Shown one piece after another: positions 49,074-60,039 of a DNA stretch of 64,000 nucleotides. The notes below the pieces were generated by a model that was given only the letters and a program-made list of their open reading frames with translations, had not been told where the DNA came from and ran no database searches. The number at the start of each line of letters is the position of its first letter. Position 1 is the stretch's first letter. Origin of the DNA: Chlorokybus atmophyticus (lineage: Eukaryota; Streptophyta; Chlorokybophyceae; Chlorokybales; Chlorokybaceae); assembly GCA_009103225.1 (NCBI GenBank), contig RHPI01000193.1:213058-277057 (forward strand), read 5' to 3'. The position numbers and the translations under genes are program-made.

Positions 49074-51974
49074 GTGCATGAGCTTCAATGCCTCACTGGC
49101 TTTAAGCAGCAGTTGTGAAATCTTGTTGCCAAGCTTGGCACCTGCTGAAATGGGCAAGTGCTGTTGAGCACATTATTACTTGCGTGAACAAGAGTAGTAA
49201 CGATGGCGACAGCTGTGCGTATAAGGGCATCACGTGTGTATGCATAAGCGTGTGTCTGTACATGTGCGTGCACAAGCGTGCGCTTGCATGTGCTTGCATT
49301 TGCTCAAGGGCGATTGGCATCAAAAAGGTGATCCAGAGCATGCGTAGTGAAATGCAACTGAATGTGTGCATGAATGCGCCCAATTGCACCGCTGTGCTGC
49401 TCACAACTTCGCTCCTTTATAGCAGTTTGCATGCATAAGCAGCTGTTAAGTGAACAATTGATGCAAGTCAGCAACACACGTACCAACCACGCTTTTTCAA
49501 CCCACAAACCTGTTCCACAGCAGCAGTCCGTTTAACATTGACAGCTGGCCTCCACCACCCTCAGAATCACAAGGGTAGGGCGCCAGCGGTGTACATTGAC
49601 AGCGCTCTCCATTTTGTTGCATCCATCCAAGCTTCTTGGCTGATCAGCAACCGTTGCACCCATCCAAGCTCAAGCTCAAGCTGGCACAAGCTCTCACAGC
49701 AAGACACAAGTTGCCCGCCTTTTCCTCCCGAGCTTGCCGGCGAGTAAGGCAGCACCTTGCCGCTGGTCACCCTCGCCATCGTCGCCGCCGTCGTCGTCTC
49801 TGTCCGAGCTTGCCTACTCCGCCCAAGACTGCCGCCTCCCAACCCTTCAGCAAGCATGCCACTGGTTGCTTGCATTGTCAGTGGTCAAGCTTATGTGCTC
49901 GAGCTTAAGCTTCAAGTTGCTTCAGCTTGAGCTGGCGCTTACTAACACTGATCCAGCAGCAGACAGCAAGCTTGAGCTGAAGCAGACTGAGCGCCCGTTT
50001 GAATATTGGTTTGATGTTGCATCATCATCTTCAGCAGCAGCAGCTATGTTGCAGCGATCCTGTGAAGCTTATGCTGGTGCTGTCTTACTTGCAGGCAAGC
50101 ATGCGGGGTTGGGAGGCGAGGGAGAGCAGGGAACTGTAGTTGTGTCTTAGTCGGCAAGCTGGAGCGTGAGTTTTGCACTGAGGGGCTTATTGAATAAAGA
50201 GTGGTCATTGCACTCAACTAGCAGCCTACCCCTGTTGTTGGAAGTCAGCTATCTGTTGTTAACTTGACCTCTCCCGGCAAACTGGTGGTTATGTATGTGT
50301 TGGACGCTGCCGTCAACACGGAAATGTTGTTAGTGGACAGCACAAGTAAGACGTGGGCACGAGATGTGAGTTGAGGTAATCTTTTTGACCCACACATACA
50401 CACCCATTGCGCATGCACGCGCGCACACTGTGCACATGCATGCACACGCACACGCACACGCACACGCACACACACGTGCATTGAGTGCTGTCTGCATACC
50501 ACGACAGACAAATGTGCTGGGCTAACCAGTGCACATTACTACAGCTAAAGCCCAATCCAAATTTGGTTTTCTACATGTCCCACTGTTGCAGCATCTGGTG
50601 GTGCGTTTAACAGGTTTACCAACGTGAGACCATACCCATTAACGCGCAATCTGCGAAGGACAAGAAACACTCATGTTCTTGCTACTACACATGTTCGCGT
50701 TCATCCGTGCACGCACGCAGCCTGTCGGCTGCAGTCGAGCCTGCAAGAACTCGCACATGCAAATTGGAGCACGCAATTGGCAGCAGCTGGGGTGGAGTTG
50801 CAGCAAAACCGAGCCAGAAGAATTTGAAAATAACTCCTTTCTAACTTGCCTGATAAAGAAAGGGCTGCAACAGTGATGTGTGTGCGCATGTGCGCTTGTA
50901 GTTCTGGACTGTGTAGTAGAAGAACGTTGGCAGGCGTCCCATGCTTCCCCCCTATGGCGCACATGGTAGCTTGATGCATGTGTGTGCGTGTGTGTGCGTG
51001 CTCGCGCACGCTTATGCGCTTGTGTGCATGCGCACGTATGCGCATGTGGCTGTGCATGCGCTCATGTGCATATGTATCTGCGCGCGTGTGTATCGAAAAT
51101 GTCAAGGATAAAGTGTACACACAATGCGCTACGTCGTTGCTCATGCATAGTGTCATTCATCACGCATGCATCGGAACAGCACGCAGTCCGCACTTACTCT
51201 CCTATATATTCCACCATCGGGCTATACTACAATACGTACATTACTACCTACACCACCACCCCGTTAGTCATGCAAGTTATACATGCATCACAATGTAACC
51301 TGCAGCAAGCAAGCAAGCATGAGTCGCAGCGTCAGTACTGGTAGGCCGACAGCAGTATTTGCGCGCGCGAGCATGCAGCGTGTGAATGTGTTCTGCTTGC
51401 CCTTGCGAAGTCTACATGCCTGCCTCCCCTTTGCCCCACTACATGCGCCTAGGTAGAGCACAGAGACATAGGTTGTGCCTTAATTGATTTGCTTGTGAGC
51501 GTGTTGCTGTATATAAGGGGTATGGTACGGTGTGTGCCTGTGCGTGCGTAAGCGCAGGCGTGTGTGTGGCAATGCAAAAGTTAATGCGCACACGCACAGA
51601 TAGCACTCAGCACACTGCACCCAGCACTTGTGTGTACAGCAAATGCAAGTGATCATGATACATGCAACATGCATGACACATGCCTTGTTCACCAAGCTCA
51701 TCATCATGCAATGATTATTTACCACGTAACTATCGTAACTACTGCCTTCAACCCCCATCAGACATACATGCATGCATTTGCTCATTACCTGTACACAAGG
51801 CGTCGTGTGTTTAGTGCATATGTCACATTGGTCAGCCTGTATAGAACACCAATACCAGCAAAGCTCACACGCAGAGTTAAATGCAGTCAGCTCTATAGCA
51901 AACATGCTGCAGCCTTGAACAACATTACCGTCCATTCACATAGAAAAACCATCATAGCCATGACTGACGCTGCG
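49074..51974. other. Spacer between the two gene copies
   Basis: The part from 49440 to about 49640 matches 56290-56452 and is therefore the duplicated upstream region (promoter or non-coding leader). A plus-strand frame at 49734-50150 (138 codons; ends in GEGEQGTVVVS) looks coding by composition, but I recognise nothing in it. Long alternating purine-pyrimidine tracts lie at 50395-50480 and 50960-51110. The right end (about 51850-51970) matches 45060-45180, the duplicated 3' flank. Confidence 0.45.
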
Positions 51975-54900
51975 CTAATCAACACGAGCCATGAAGAGGT
52001 TGCCTGTCCGCCAGCGCCGCTGCACGTCAAAGGGCCTCCCGGCAAGCATAGCATCCACATTGCGCTCAACATTGGCGTGCACACGCAACTCTGTCGGCGA
52101 CACCACCTGAGGCACATACCAAAAGCCATTGTCTTAAAAATTGTGGTGATGATGGTGTCCATGATAAGGATTGGCAAGCGATTGCACAGAGATAGTATCC
52201 ACCTCAATAAGTACTTGAAACGTGGCAGCTCCGCTGCGTTCCAAGTGTGACTTCTTGTTGTCCCAACGATGTCGTGCAGCCACATCACCCACCGTAACAG
52301 CCTGCAAGTTCACTTCAAGAGTGGTCACTAAGAGTAGGTGGAATGCATACGCTCAAGTCCCTCAAATGCACACCCACTATGGCTTAATGCATCAGCAACA
52401 CACTGAGCCTCAGTGCTTGACTACAAGGAACTGTTGTGCAATCCCTAAGGTGATTTGAACTGCTAAAGGAGTATAGCGCAAACAACCCGCGCAGTGTGTG
52501 GACCGATGCATGTAAAGTCGCAGCATTGCACACCTGCACACCCCCAACAAGAGGCCTCAACACAGGGTTTTTGAGCAGTCCCGATAAGGAGAGCCCGTGC
52601 GCTGTCGCAACCATTGCAATACCCCTCGGTGCAATCGTTTGCACAGCCTGCACTTCCATGTTGTTGCTGATCTCATCAACGAGAATAACCTGCCACAAAG
52701 ATTGAAAGAGACAATGAGGTCATTGGAAAAAATCTAGTTGTGCACGCTTATGCGCAAGAGCAAAAGGTGTGCGCGGGAAGTTGTTGTTGACCTGTGGATT
52801 GTGGTTTTGTACGGCTTCAAGGAGGACGTCATGCTGCAGCTTTCTGTCTATCACAGGCATGCGGCGGGCTCGTCCAATGCAAGGGTGGGGTTCCTCCCCT
52901 GCACCTGATGAGGAAAGATGTGGGCTCATGATGTGACCACACACGCACGCTTTCAAGCACGTTCTTCCCCTGCATCTGTTAAGGAAAACTGTTGGCTCAT
53001 GATGTGAGCACGCACACACGCATGCATGCATGCACGGAGACACACACGCCCGCATGCACAACATCATCATCCGGGACATGTGCCCAACAACCAACCATCC
53101 AACGTCTGTACCTGCAATCTCGTTGGTCGTGTCCACAACAACGACTCGTAGCGACAAGGTCTCGGATGTGATGCGTGCAATGTCACGCAGCAGTGTAGTT
53201 TTGCCCACACCTGCACAATAATATAAGTCACATGACTCATTATTGTATTCAGCATATGTTAGTCCCAGTGACAAAAGTACCTGGGGCTCCTAGCAGAAGT
53301 ATTGATCTTAGCATAGCATCAGGAGCAAGGCTCTGAGAGGTGGGCATAAGACGGCTTGTGAAGTCCATGATGATTCCCGCGGTACCATGCACGTGTCGCC
53401 CAATGCGGTATGTTAAGCCTTCGATCTGCATTGCAACCATCTGAGTATTGACATTGGTTAAATGTCAGGCACAATAGCAGCAATGTGATACCTTTTCAAA
53501 CCCTTGTATAGCTGATATGCGGTGCAGTGTGCCTGACACTCCAGCCCTGTTTGCACTCGAGAAGCGCACGCCATGGCATTCCCACGCTACAACAGCATCA
53601 TCAACGCGCACGTCATGACGAAGCTGATCCTCGCAGCCATCTGATTGGCCGGACACAAAGAGCTAAGTGTGAAGGTTGTAAATAAAAGTTGCCCTGCCTA
53701 ACACATTCATACACGCGCGCACACACGCAGGTGCAAGTGCACGAAGACGCACACATGCGCGCATGTAGCGTGCAAAGGCATGCATATATGCAGCAAGGTA
53801 CTTTGCCTGCCATGCGAAGCACGGGACGTCTGCCAACGTCCAGAACCACTTCACCAACCAAAACGCTAAAAGCCCGTGCAGCAGCCTCAGCCACAGCCTC
53901 CTACATCGAGCAACATACACAACACATTAGCACAGTACAGTAAGTTAACACAGTAAGTAAGCACCAGAAGTAGTGAAGTACAAACATATTAAATCTCACC
54001 TTCAGCACGGCAGGCAGGACTTGTAGCAAGCTCGCCAACTCTGGTGACTCTGAGTTGGTCTCCTTCACATCGTTTGATTCAGCATCGCTGCCTGTCATTG
54101 ATGAGTTGCACTCCCTTGGTGCAGTCTTATACACCGCTGCATAGGACTCATTAAAAGTAAGCAGCAAGTCTATGCCAGGAGGCGCACGCACGGCGCTCAA
54201 GTTTGCTTCCGGGCTGATGAGTGCGGTGCTTTTATCAATGACACGCCAAGCACAAGCGTCTATGTAGCTCTCTTCCATGCGCCTGTGTAACACAAGGAGG
54301 TGCCTCACATCGGCCGCTGCGCACTCTTTCTGCGCATTGGTGAGTGGGCGCTTGTCCCACGTTGAGTGGTGTATCGCCCCCTCGTGTGGGTTGATGGGGA
54401 GATTGTGCATCTTCAACAAACTGCTGAGGCTCTTGCTTTGCACTTGCGCTTGCTGTCAACACACGGATCATCACTACTTGCACTGCCCGCAAACGCTACA
54501 GACATGCCATGCCATGCCATGTACAGACAACTGCAGTAGTACAACGCAACATGTGTAGTAGGGGTAGGGGGGGGGGATCAAGTTGGTGTGCTGACCCTTG
54601 GCCAGACCTCATTGCTTAGCTGGTAGGACTTGGAGGTCCACAACAGTGCGCATGGTGATTCCAAACTGCTGGTGCAATGCTGCAGCATAAGGCCTTGCAT
54701 CATGCAACACCTGCGGTCAGTCACAGCGAGGTGTTGTGCATGCCCGATGCAGATTTGGCACGAGAGTGCACATGTTCACCTTCAGAATGTGTTCGCTCTC
54801 CGACAACCAGCGAAGCACGTCCACAATTCTTCCAGAGTGTGCAGCGATCAGATCAAAGAGGTAGACCCTTTGCGCACTGGAGTCAACATCAGTGGCAACC

Positions 54901-55856
54901 TGCGCACGGCATGATATGTAGACAGCGCTCTTGCAGTTGCCGCTGCAGTTAGTGCATACAGTTGAGTGCCCCGAGTTTGAAGTGCACGCATGCACGCGTG
55001 GGTTTTCCTTGTGGTGTCGGAGTGCCTTCGTCTGTATGGGTGTGGCTGTGTGTCCGTGTAAACGTGAACACTGCAAGCACTCGCGCAAGCGAGTGCGCAT
55101 GCGTGTGTGCATGCATGCGTGCCAACTGTCACCAACTACAGCACGCACCTGTATAAGACACGCCCGGCCGGCTGTTGAGTTTATGCCTTTGCAACTGACT
55201 GCAACCTCCACAGATCTCTCGAGCCATTTGCAGGCAGGGTCACATTCGGACCCATCGCTGTCAATCAGCACCACGCACGGCTCAGATGGTGATGGTAGCG
55301 ATGATGATGGCAGTGATGGCTCCAGCATCTTGGGGAAGTTTGCTGCTTGTGTCCCATTGACTTCAGCGTGCTTAGCATATAGCTTAAGCACCTTCCTTGC
55401 CGGCTTGGTAAAGGTGCTTAGGTCTTTTGCTGAAAAGTTGTGCGACTGCAGCAAGAGTTGTTCCAACGCGGATGCAGCGGCCGCTTGCTTGGCTTTGCTT
55501 GCCTTGCTAGCCCTGCCAATGCCAGTTATGGGTTGCATTCGTGGTTGTGTTGTTTTGGGTTTGAGTGTAGCCGTGGCCGTCTGCGTACTGTTGTTTGGTG
55601 TCACAACGATCTCCACGCGTAGGTTTCCGCCTTTGAACAAGTTTAGCAGCGAAAGAGGAATGTCATTTTTGCCCCCAGTGTTCTGCACAAACAACAACGA
55701 GTCATGAGCTGTGTCTCATGTCCAAGACAACAGTATGGGGGAACTTACTAACATGAGGTGCTGCATCACCAATGCCAAACGCGGGAAGTCCAGCCAGGAG
55801 TCAGGATCGTTGTCAGGTGCAGAGTTATCCCGCAGGGGTGCACTGCCGGTAGCCAT
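51975..55856 (-). CDS. Fusion protein: dsRBD-like region, RNase D/EXD1-like pseudo-exonuclease and ycf45/SpoIIIAA-like AAA ATPase
   Basis: Thirteen exons (high to low): 55856-55749, 55682-55149, 54899-54780, 54710-54630, 54452-54000, 53900-53807, 53640-53492, 53440-53281, 53210-53112, 52904-52792, 52689-52534, 52301-52203, 52106-51975; about 765 residues. Residues ~45-110 end in SKAKQAAAASALEQLL, like the last helix of a double-stranded-RNA-binding domain. Residues ~175-330 follow the RNase D/EXD1 fold (GRACLIQVA, VLHDARPYAAALHQQFGI, STWDKRPLT, AAADVRHLL), but the catalytic Asp-x-Glu is SCK and the next Asp is Tyr. Residues ~415-765 match plastid/cyanobacterial ycf45: VVLDVGRRP, GLTYRIGR, Walker A GAPGVGKTT, VVVDTTNEIAG, GRARRMPV, Walker B VILVDEI, MVATAHG, LERSGAATF. 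The start is supported by an upstream in-frame stop. Intron 4 needs an unusual donor (GTCCTA); the donor conserved in the other copy is out of frame here after a two-base loss. The N-terminus is not transit-peptide-like. Function unknown. Confidence 0.8.
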
Positions 55857-57194
55857 GCGCGCACTAGCTGTGGTCTCTCAAACTGGCTGTGATCAGCAAG
55901 TGACCTTGCTGCTCAGCTTGGCACCTGCTGGGAGAAAATGGGCAAGTGCATTGAGTGCACTCTTTGCAGGCATAAGTGTAGCAACTTGTGTAGCCAAGCT
56001 GTGCATTTGGGTGCATGTGTCTACTACGCCGTAAGCAGCCAGCCTTCAGTCCTTAGCGTGCGAGTATTTTCGTGCTTGTGAGCTTGTGTCTATGTGCATG
56101 TGTGCAAGATGCTTGTGTGTGTATACACATGCGTGTTTGTGAACATGTATGCACGAGCGTGCGCTTGCATGTGTACGAGCGGTTTGCTACAAAGCTTTAG
56201 ACCAGGCACGCGGTCCAATGCGTACCTGGCAACTAATAAGCCACACATGCACCGTTGGTGCTACTCGCAGCCAGTCGACGGCAGCGTGCAACATCATACG
56301 TAAACCACCTTTCCCCAACCCACAATTCTGTGCCACAACAGCAGTAAGTAAGTCATTATCAACAGCTGGCCACCGCCCTCAATAACAAGGGAAGGGTGCT
56401 AGCTGTGTCGATTGACAGCTCTCCAGTCCGCTTTGTCCAAGCTTCGGTAGCGACCCCGCCGATGCAAGTTCAAGCGCAACCCGCAACGCAGACGAGCATA
56501 GCAGCAACGTGAAGGCTGATGTGTACAACATGCAAGCAGCAGCTTTGGCGTATCATGTACGCAACAGCAGCATATGCGCTTACCCGGCGTCCTATGTACG
56601 CAGGCACGAAGGTGTCACATCATGTAGGCGGCCCGGCGGTGTCTGTCTGCGTGATGTACATCTTCGTGTTCAACGAAGCTTGGTGACGTGACTGGTGGAC
56701 GCCGCTGACTCAGCGGCGCTGAGAGGTGTGATGTCACGCCGCCTCTGTCCATCCCAGCTCACCGGGGTTTTGCATGGCGCTGGTGAAGGCGGCGGTGGCG
56801 GCCAACTTGGTTGACATGTGGTGAGAACGATGAGGTGTTCAGCTGTTTGACTTGAGCAAAGGAGAAGGTGAACACCTTTGCGGCTGTTGGGCTACCGCGC
56901 TGAGTACCGCAGAAGGTGCTCTCGATTTCACCTGCCTTGATTTGACTGACTGGCAGCGATGTACGCCGTTGAGCTGCTGCCATGTTTGTGATGCTGGCTC
57001 TACATGGAGTAAAAAGGATGTGTTTCGCATCCGGCTTACACTTTTTGATGCGAGCATAAGTAGTGATTATTGTCGGCATCATTTCACTCACCCAGCAGCA
57101 TGCATGTTGAGGCAAGCATCTTACTTCTGTCTTGAACAGTTGCAGCTTCACCACGAGGTCACTGAAGCTCAGGCTTTCTGGCTGCCAGTTAAAC
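55857..57194. other. Region between the fusion gene and the LRR gene
   Basis: The first part holds the presumed non-coding leader of the fusion gene; 56290-56452 is shared with the upstream flank of the other copy. The interval 56700-57190 is open in several frames on both strands, with no recognised domain, and probably includes the leader of the LRR gene. An alternating tract lies near 56090-56180. Confidence 0.45.
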
Positions 57195-60039
57195 ATGGGA
57201 GGAGGAGGACTTGGGGAGTGTAGTGACACCATGGAGCAGACGTTTGTGCAGCAAGCGTCCCAACCCAATGGCAATGCAGCCGGTAAGAGTTTGACCCGGT
57301 CTCACTCTCCTACTGACTGGCCAAGCCAGTCAATCTGTCACGGCTCAGTAAACCAAGCCAACAAGCACTGCCTGAAACAGGTTGACAACACTGACTGAGT
57401 GCATGCAGTCACTGCAGGTGAGGGGGTCAACAGCGCTAGCAACACTCAAGGCAGCATTGCGGAGCTTAGGGAAGAGATGCGCAAACACATGGCTGAAAGC
57501 AATGCAAAAATCCAGGTTATACACTCTCAGATATAACAATGTTGTCTGTAAACATGCAAATGTAAGAGCACACTACACCTGGCTGCCCGCACAAGGCTTG
57601 ATGCCATGTTGCCTGTGCCAGGAGTTGGAGAACCGAGTTCAGCTGTTGCAAGTGCGCAGCCATATTTCTGGCCAACACAACTCCAAAGACGCTTGCATAC
57701 TGGAGAGCATCAAGCTGTTAGTGAGCTCACTGCAGATGCCAGAGCAGCAGTCCGCCACAGTTGTATCCGCTCCTGCATCCAGCCAAGAGGTGCCCTGGAA
57801 TCCGAGCCCTGCGAAACCTGGAGGCTTGGATGCACGAGACCCGACATACTCAAGGCCAACAGTCAATCTGACTTCCTCTGAAGCTGAGGCAATCGTGGAG
57901 AACAAGATCATTGAGGTAAGAGGAGCCAGCAACTATGCATCGTGTGCACTGATGCACGCTTGCATGTTGTTTGCTGTGGATGCGATGGTTGGTGCTTGGG
58001 CTCGTCTGGTGTGACAGCCTGCTTTGCCAGTTTGCGATGTACCTCTCTGGCAGCAAGAGTTGCTACTATTGAGCCAAACACAACGTCAGCGCTGCCGATC
58101 TGATAAGCATTGTATTGACTTGTAGCCGAGCGTGCAAGCGAGTGTCAACTTGCCGGCGATGATAGTGCCAAAGGAGGTGACGCTAGCGCTATCACCTGCG
58201 TCATCGGACACGACAACGCCGTTGAACGCTACCCCTGTGGCATTGGCGGCTTCCGACGGTGTGGATGCATCAGGCGAACAGTCTGAGCCATCCAGCACGT
58301 CAGCTCCTGTCGCTGATGACGGACACCGTTCAGTGAAGGGCAACTTACTTACTTCAGTGGCACGGTCAGTGAAGCCAGCAGCAAGCAATCCCGCACCTGT
58401 ACTCACAAGGGTCAACAGCGGCAACAACAATGGACGCTACAGTAATGGCGAATGAGGTCATCTTACCAGACGCAGCCTTGCTGACGGTTGCCGCAAGCAA
58501 GCACTCAGCCCAACAAGTTGTGGTGCAAGACACTCAACAACCTGCGAGTTTACCAGAAGAGATTCTTTCATCTGTAGTTGGAGGGTTATTGCGTGCACCC
58601 GCATCATGCGACGTACTTGCTGTCTGGTTGACTACAAACCTGCAGGAGCTCAACCTGACTGGTAGGCGCCTGACTGAGCTGCCTCCGCAAATTGTACAGC
58701 TCAAAAACCTTCGAGTGCTCAATCTGGCAAAGAATTTCTTATGTCGGTGGCCACCTCAGATTGACACTCTGAGCAGTCTGCAACAACTTGATGTCCGCGA
58801 CAATGACTTGGATGTGCTGCCTCCGCAGATCGGGCAGCTTACAAACCTTCGAGTGCTCAATTTGGAAAAAAAACCGGTTGTCTCGGTTGCCGCCTCAGAT
58901 TGGAGACTTAAGCAGTCTGCAACAGCTTCTTTTTCGCGAGAATCACCTGACAGAGCTACCAGACCAAGTTGGGCAGCTCACAAAGCTTCGTATGCTCAGT
59001 TTGAGAAAGAACCGGTTGTCCCAGCTGCCACCTCAGATTGGTCATCTACGCAGCCTGCAACATATTGATGTCGGTGACAACAAGCTGACAGAGCTACCGC
59101 AGACTTGGCAGTTCACAAACCTTCAAGTGCTCAAACTAGACAACAATAGGTTGTCGCGGTTGCCGCTCCAGATTGGAAGTCTGAGGAGTCTGCAACAGCT
59201 TGATGTCCGCTACAACAAGCTGACAGAGCTACCCAGTGAAATGGGGCAGCTGCAGGATTTGCGAGAGTTTGATTGTGCTTACAACCAGCTGCGCTTGTTG
59301 CCGCGCGAGATTGAGGGGTTGACTTACTTGCGACACCTTGATCTCCGCGGGAACAATCTGAGCTATGTGCCAGCCAATATTGGAAAGCTTGCCAAGCTCA
59401 AGACGCTGGTACTCGCCTGGAACGGAGTCAAGAAGGTGCCAAGCGAGATAGGGCGACTGACAGATCTGGAAGTGCTTGACCTCAGTAGAAACGGATTGAC
59501 AGAGTTGCCAAGGGCGATTGGCCAGCTGAAACGCCTGCGAGCGTTGAGTGTTCCCAAACAACAAGCTGACTACCCTGCCAAGCGAGATCAGGCAGCTAAC
59601 AGCACTGCGAAAGCTTGATCTTGCTGGTAATCAAATAAAGGTGCTGTCAAGCGACATTGGCCACCTGAGAAGCCTGCAAGAGTTGGACGTTGGGGGCAAC
59701 CTGCTGACTACTTTGCCAAGCAAGATTGGGCAGCTTCACAGCCTGCAAACATTGCATATCTCACGCAACTGTCTACGAACACTACCATATGACATGGGAG
59801 GCCTTTCTCGTCTTGAGAACCTGTACTGCAGGTCTACAAGTTTGACGAGTATTGAACTGGGTTTCGACCATCTGACACGGCTGCGAAAACTGGACCTGAG
59901 TGACAATATGCTGCAAGAGCTCCCAGAAACATTGGCATATCCCAACAACCTAGTCCTGCTGGACATAACCGGCAACCCTATTATGGCATCAGACAAAGAG
60001 TACTTGCGACGGTTATACACCTCTGCCCTCATAGTCTAA
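57195..60039 (+). pseudogene. PIRL/SHOC2-like leucine-rich-repeat protein gene, frame broken three times
   Basis: Exons 57195-57282, 57418-57515 and 57622-57915 join in phase to a long exon from 58128. They encode a short N-terminus, a charged helix (ELREEMRKHMAESNAKIQ) and a Ser/Thr/Pro-rich linker. The long exon then encodes about 17-18 repeats of ~23 residues of the form LPxxIGxLxxLxxLxLxxNxL, as in plant PIRL proteins and animal SHOC2, which act as intracellular scaffolds for Ras-type signalling. The reading frame changes by one base near 58430-58455, in an A run at 58866-58873 (eight A where seven keep the frame) and near 59553-59560 (AAACAACAAG). Each break costs one extra base and the repeats continue perfectly on the other side. 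Without correction only fragments are made. Either consensus errors in A-rich stretches or recent decay explains this; other genes in the window have no such errors except the decayed fusion-gene copy. Confidence 0.75.
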
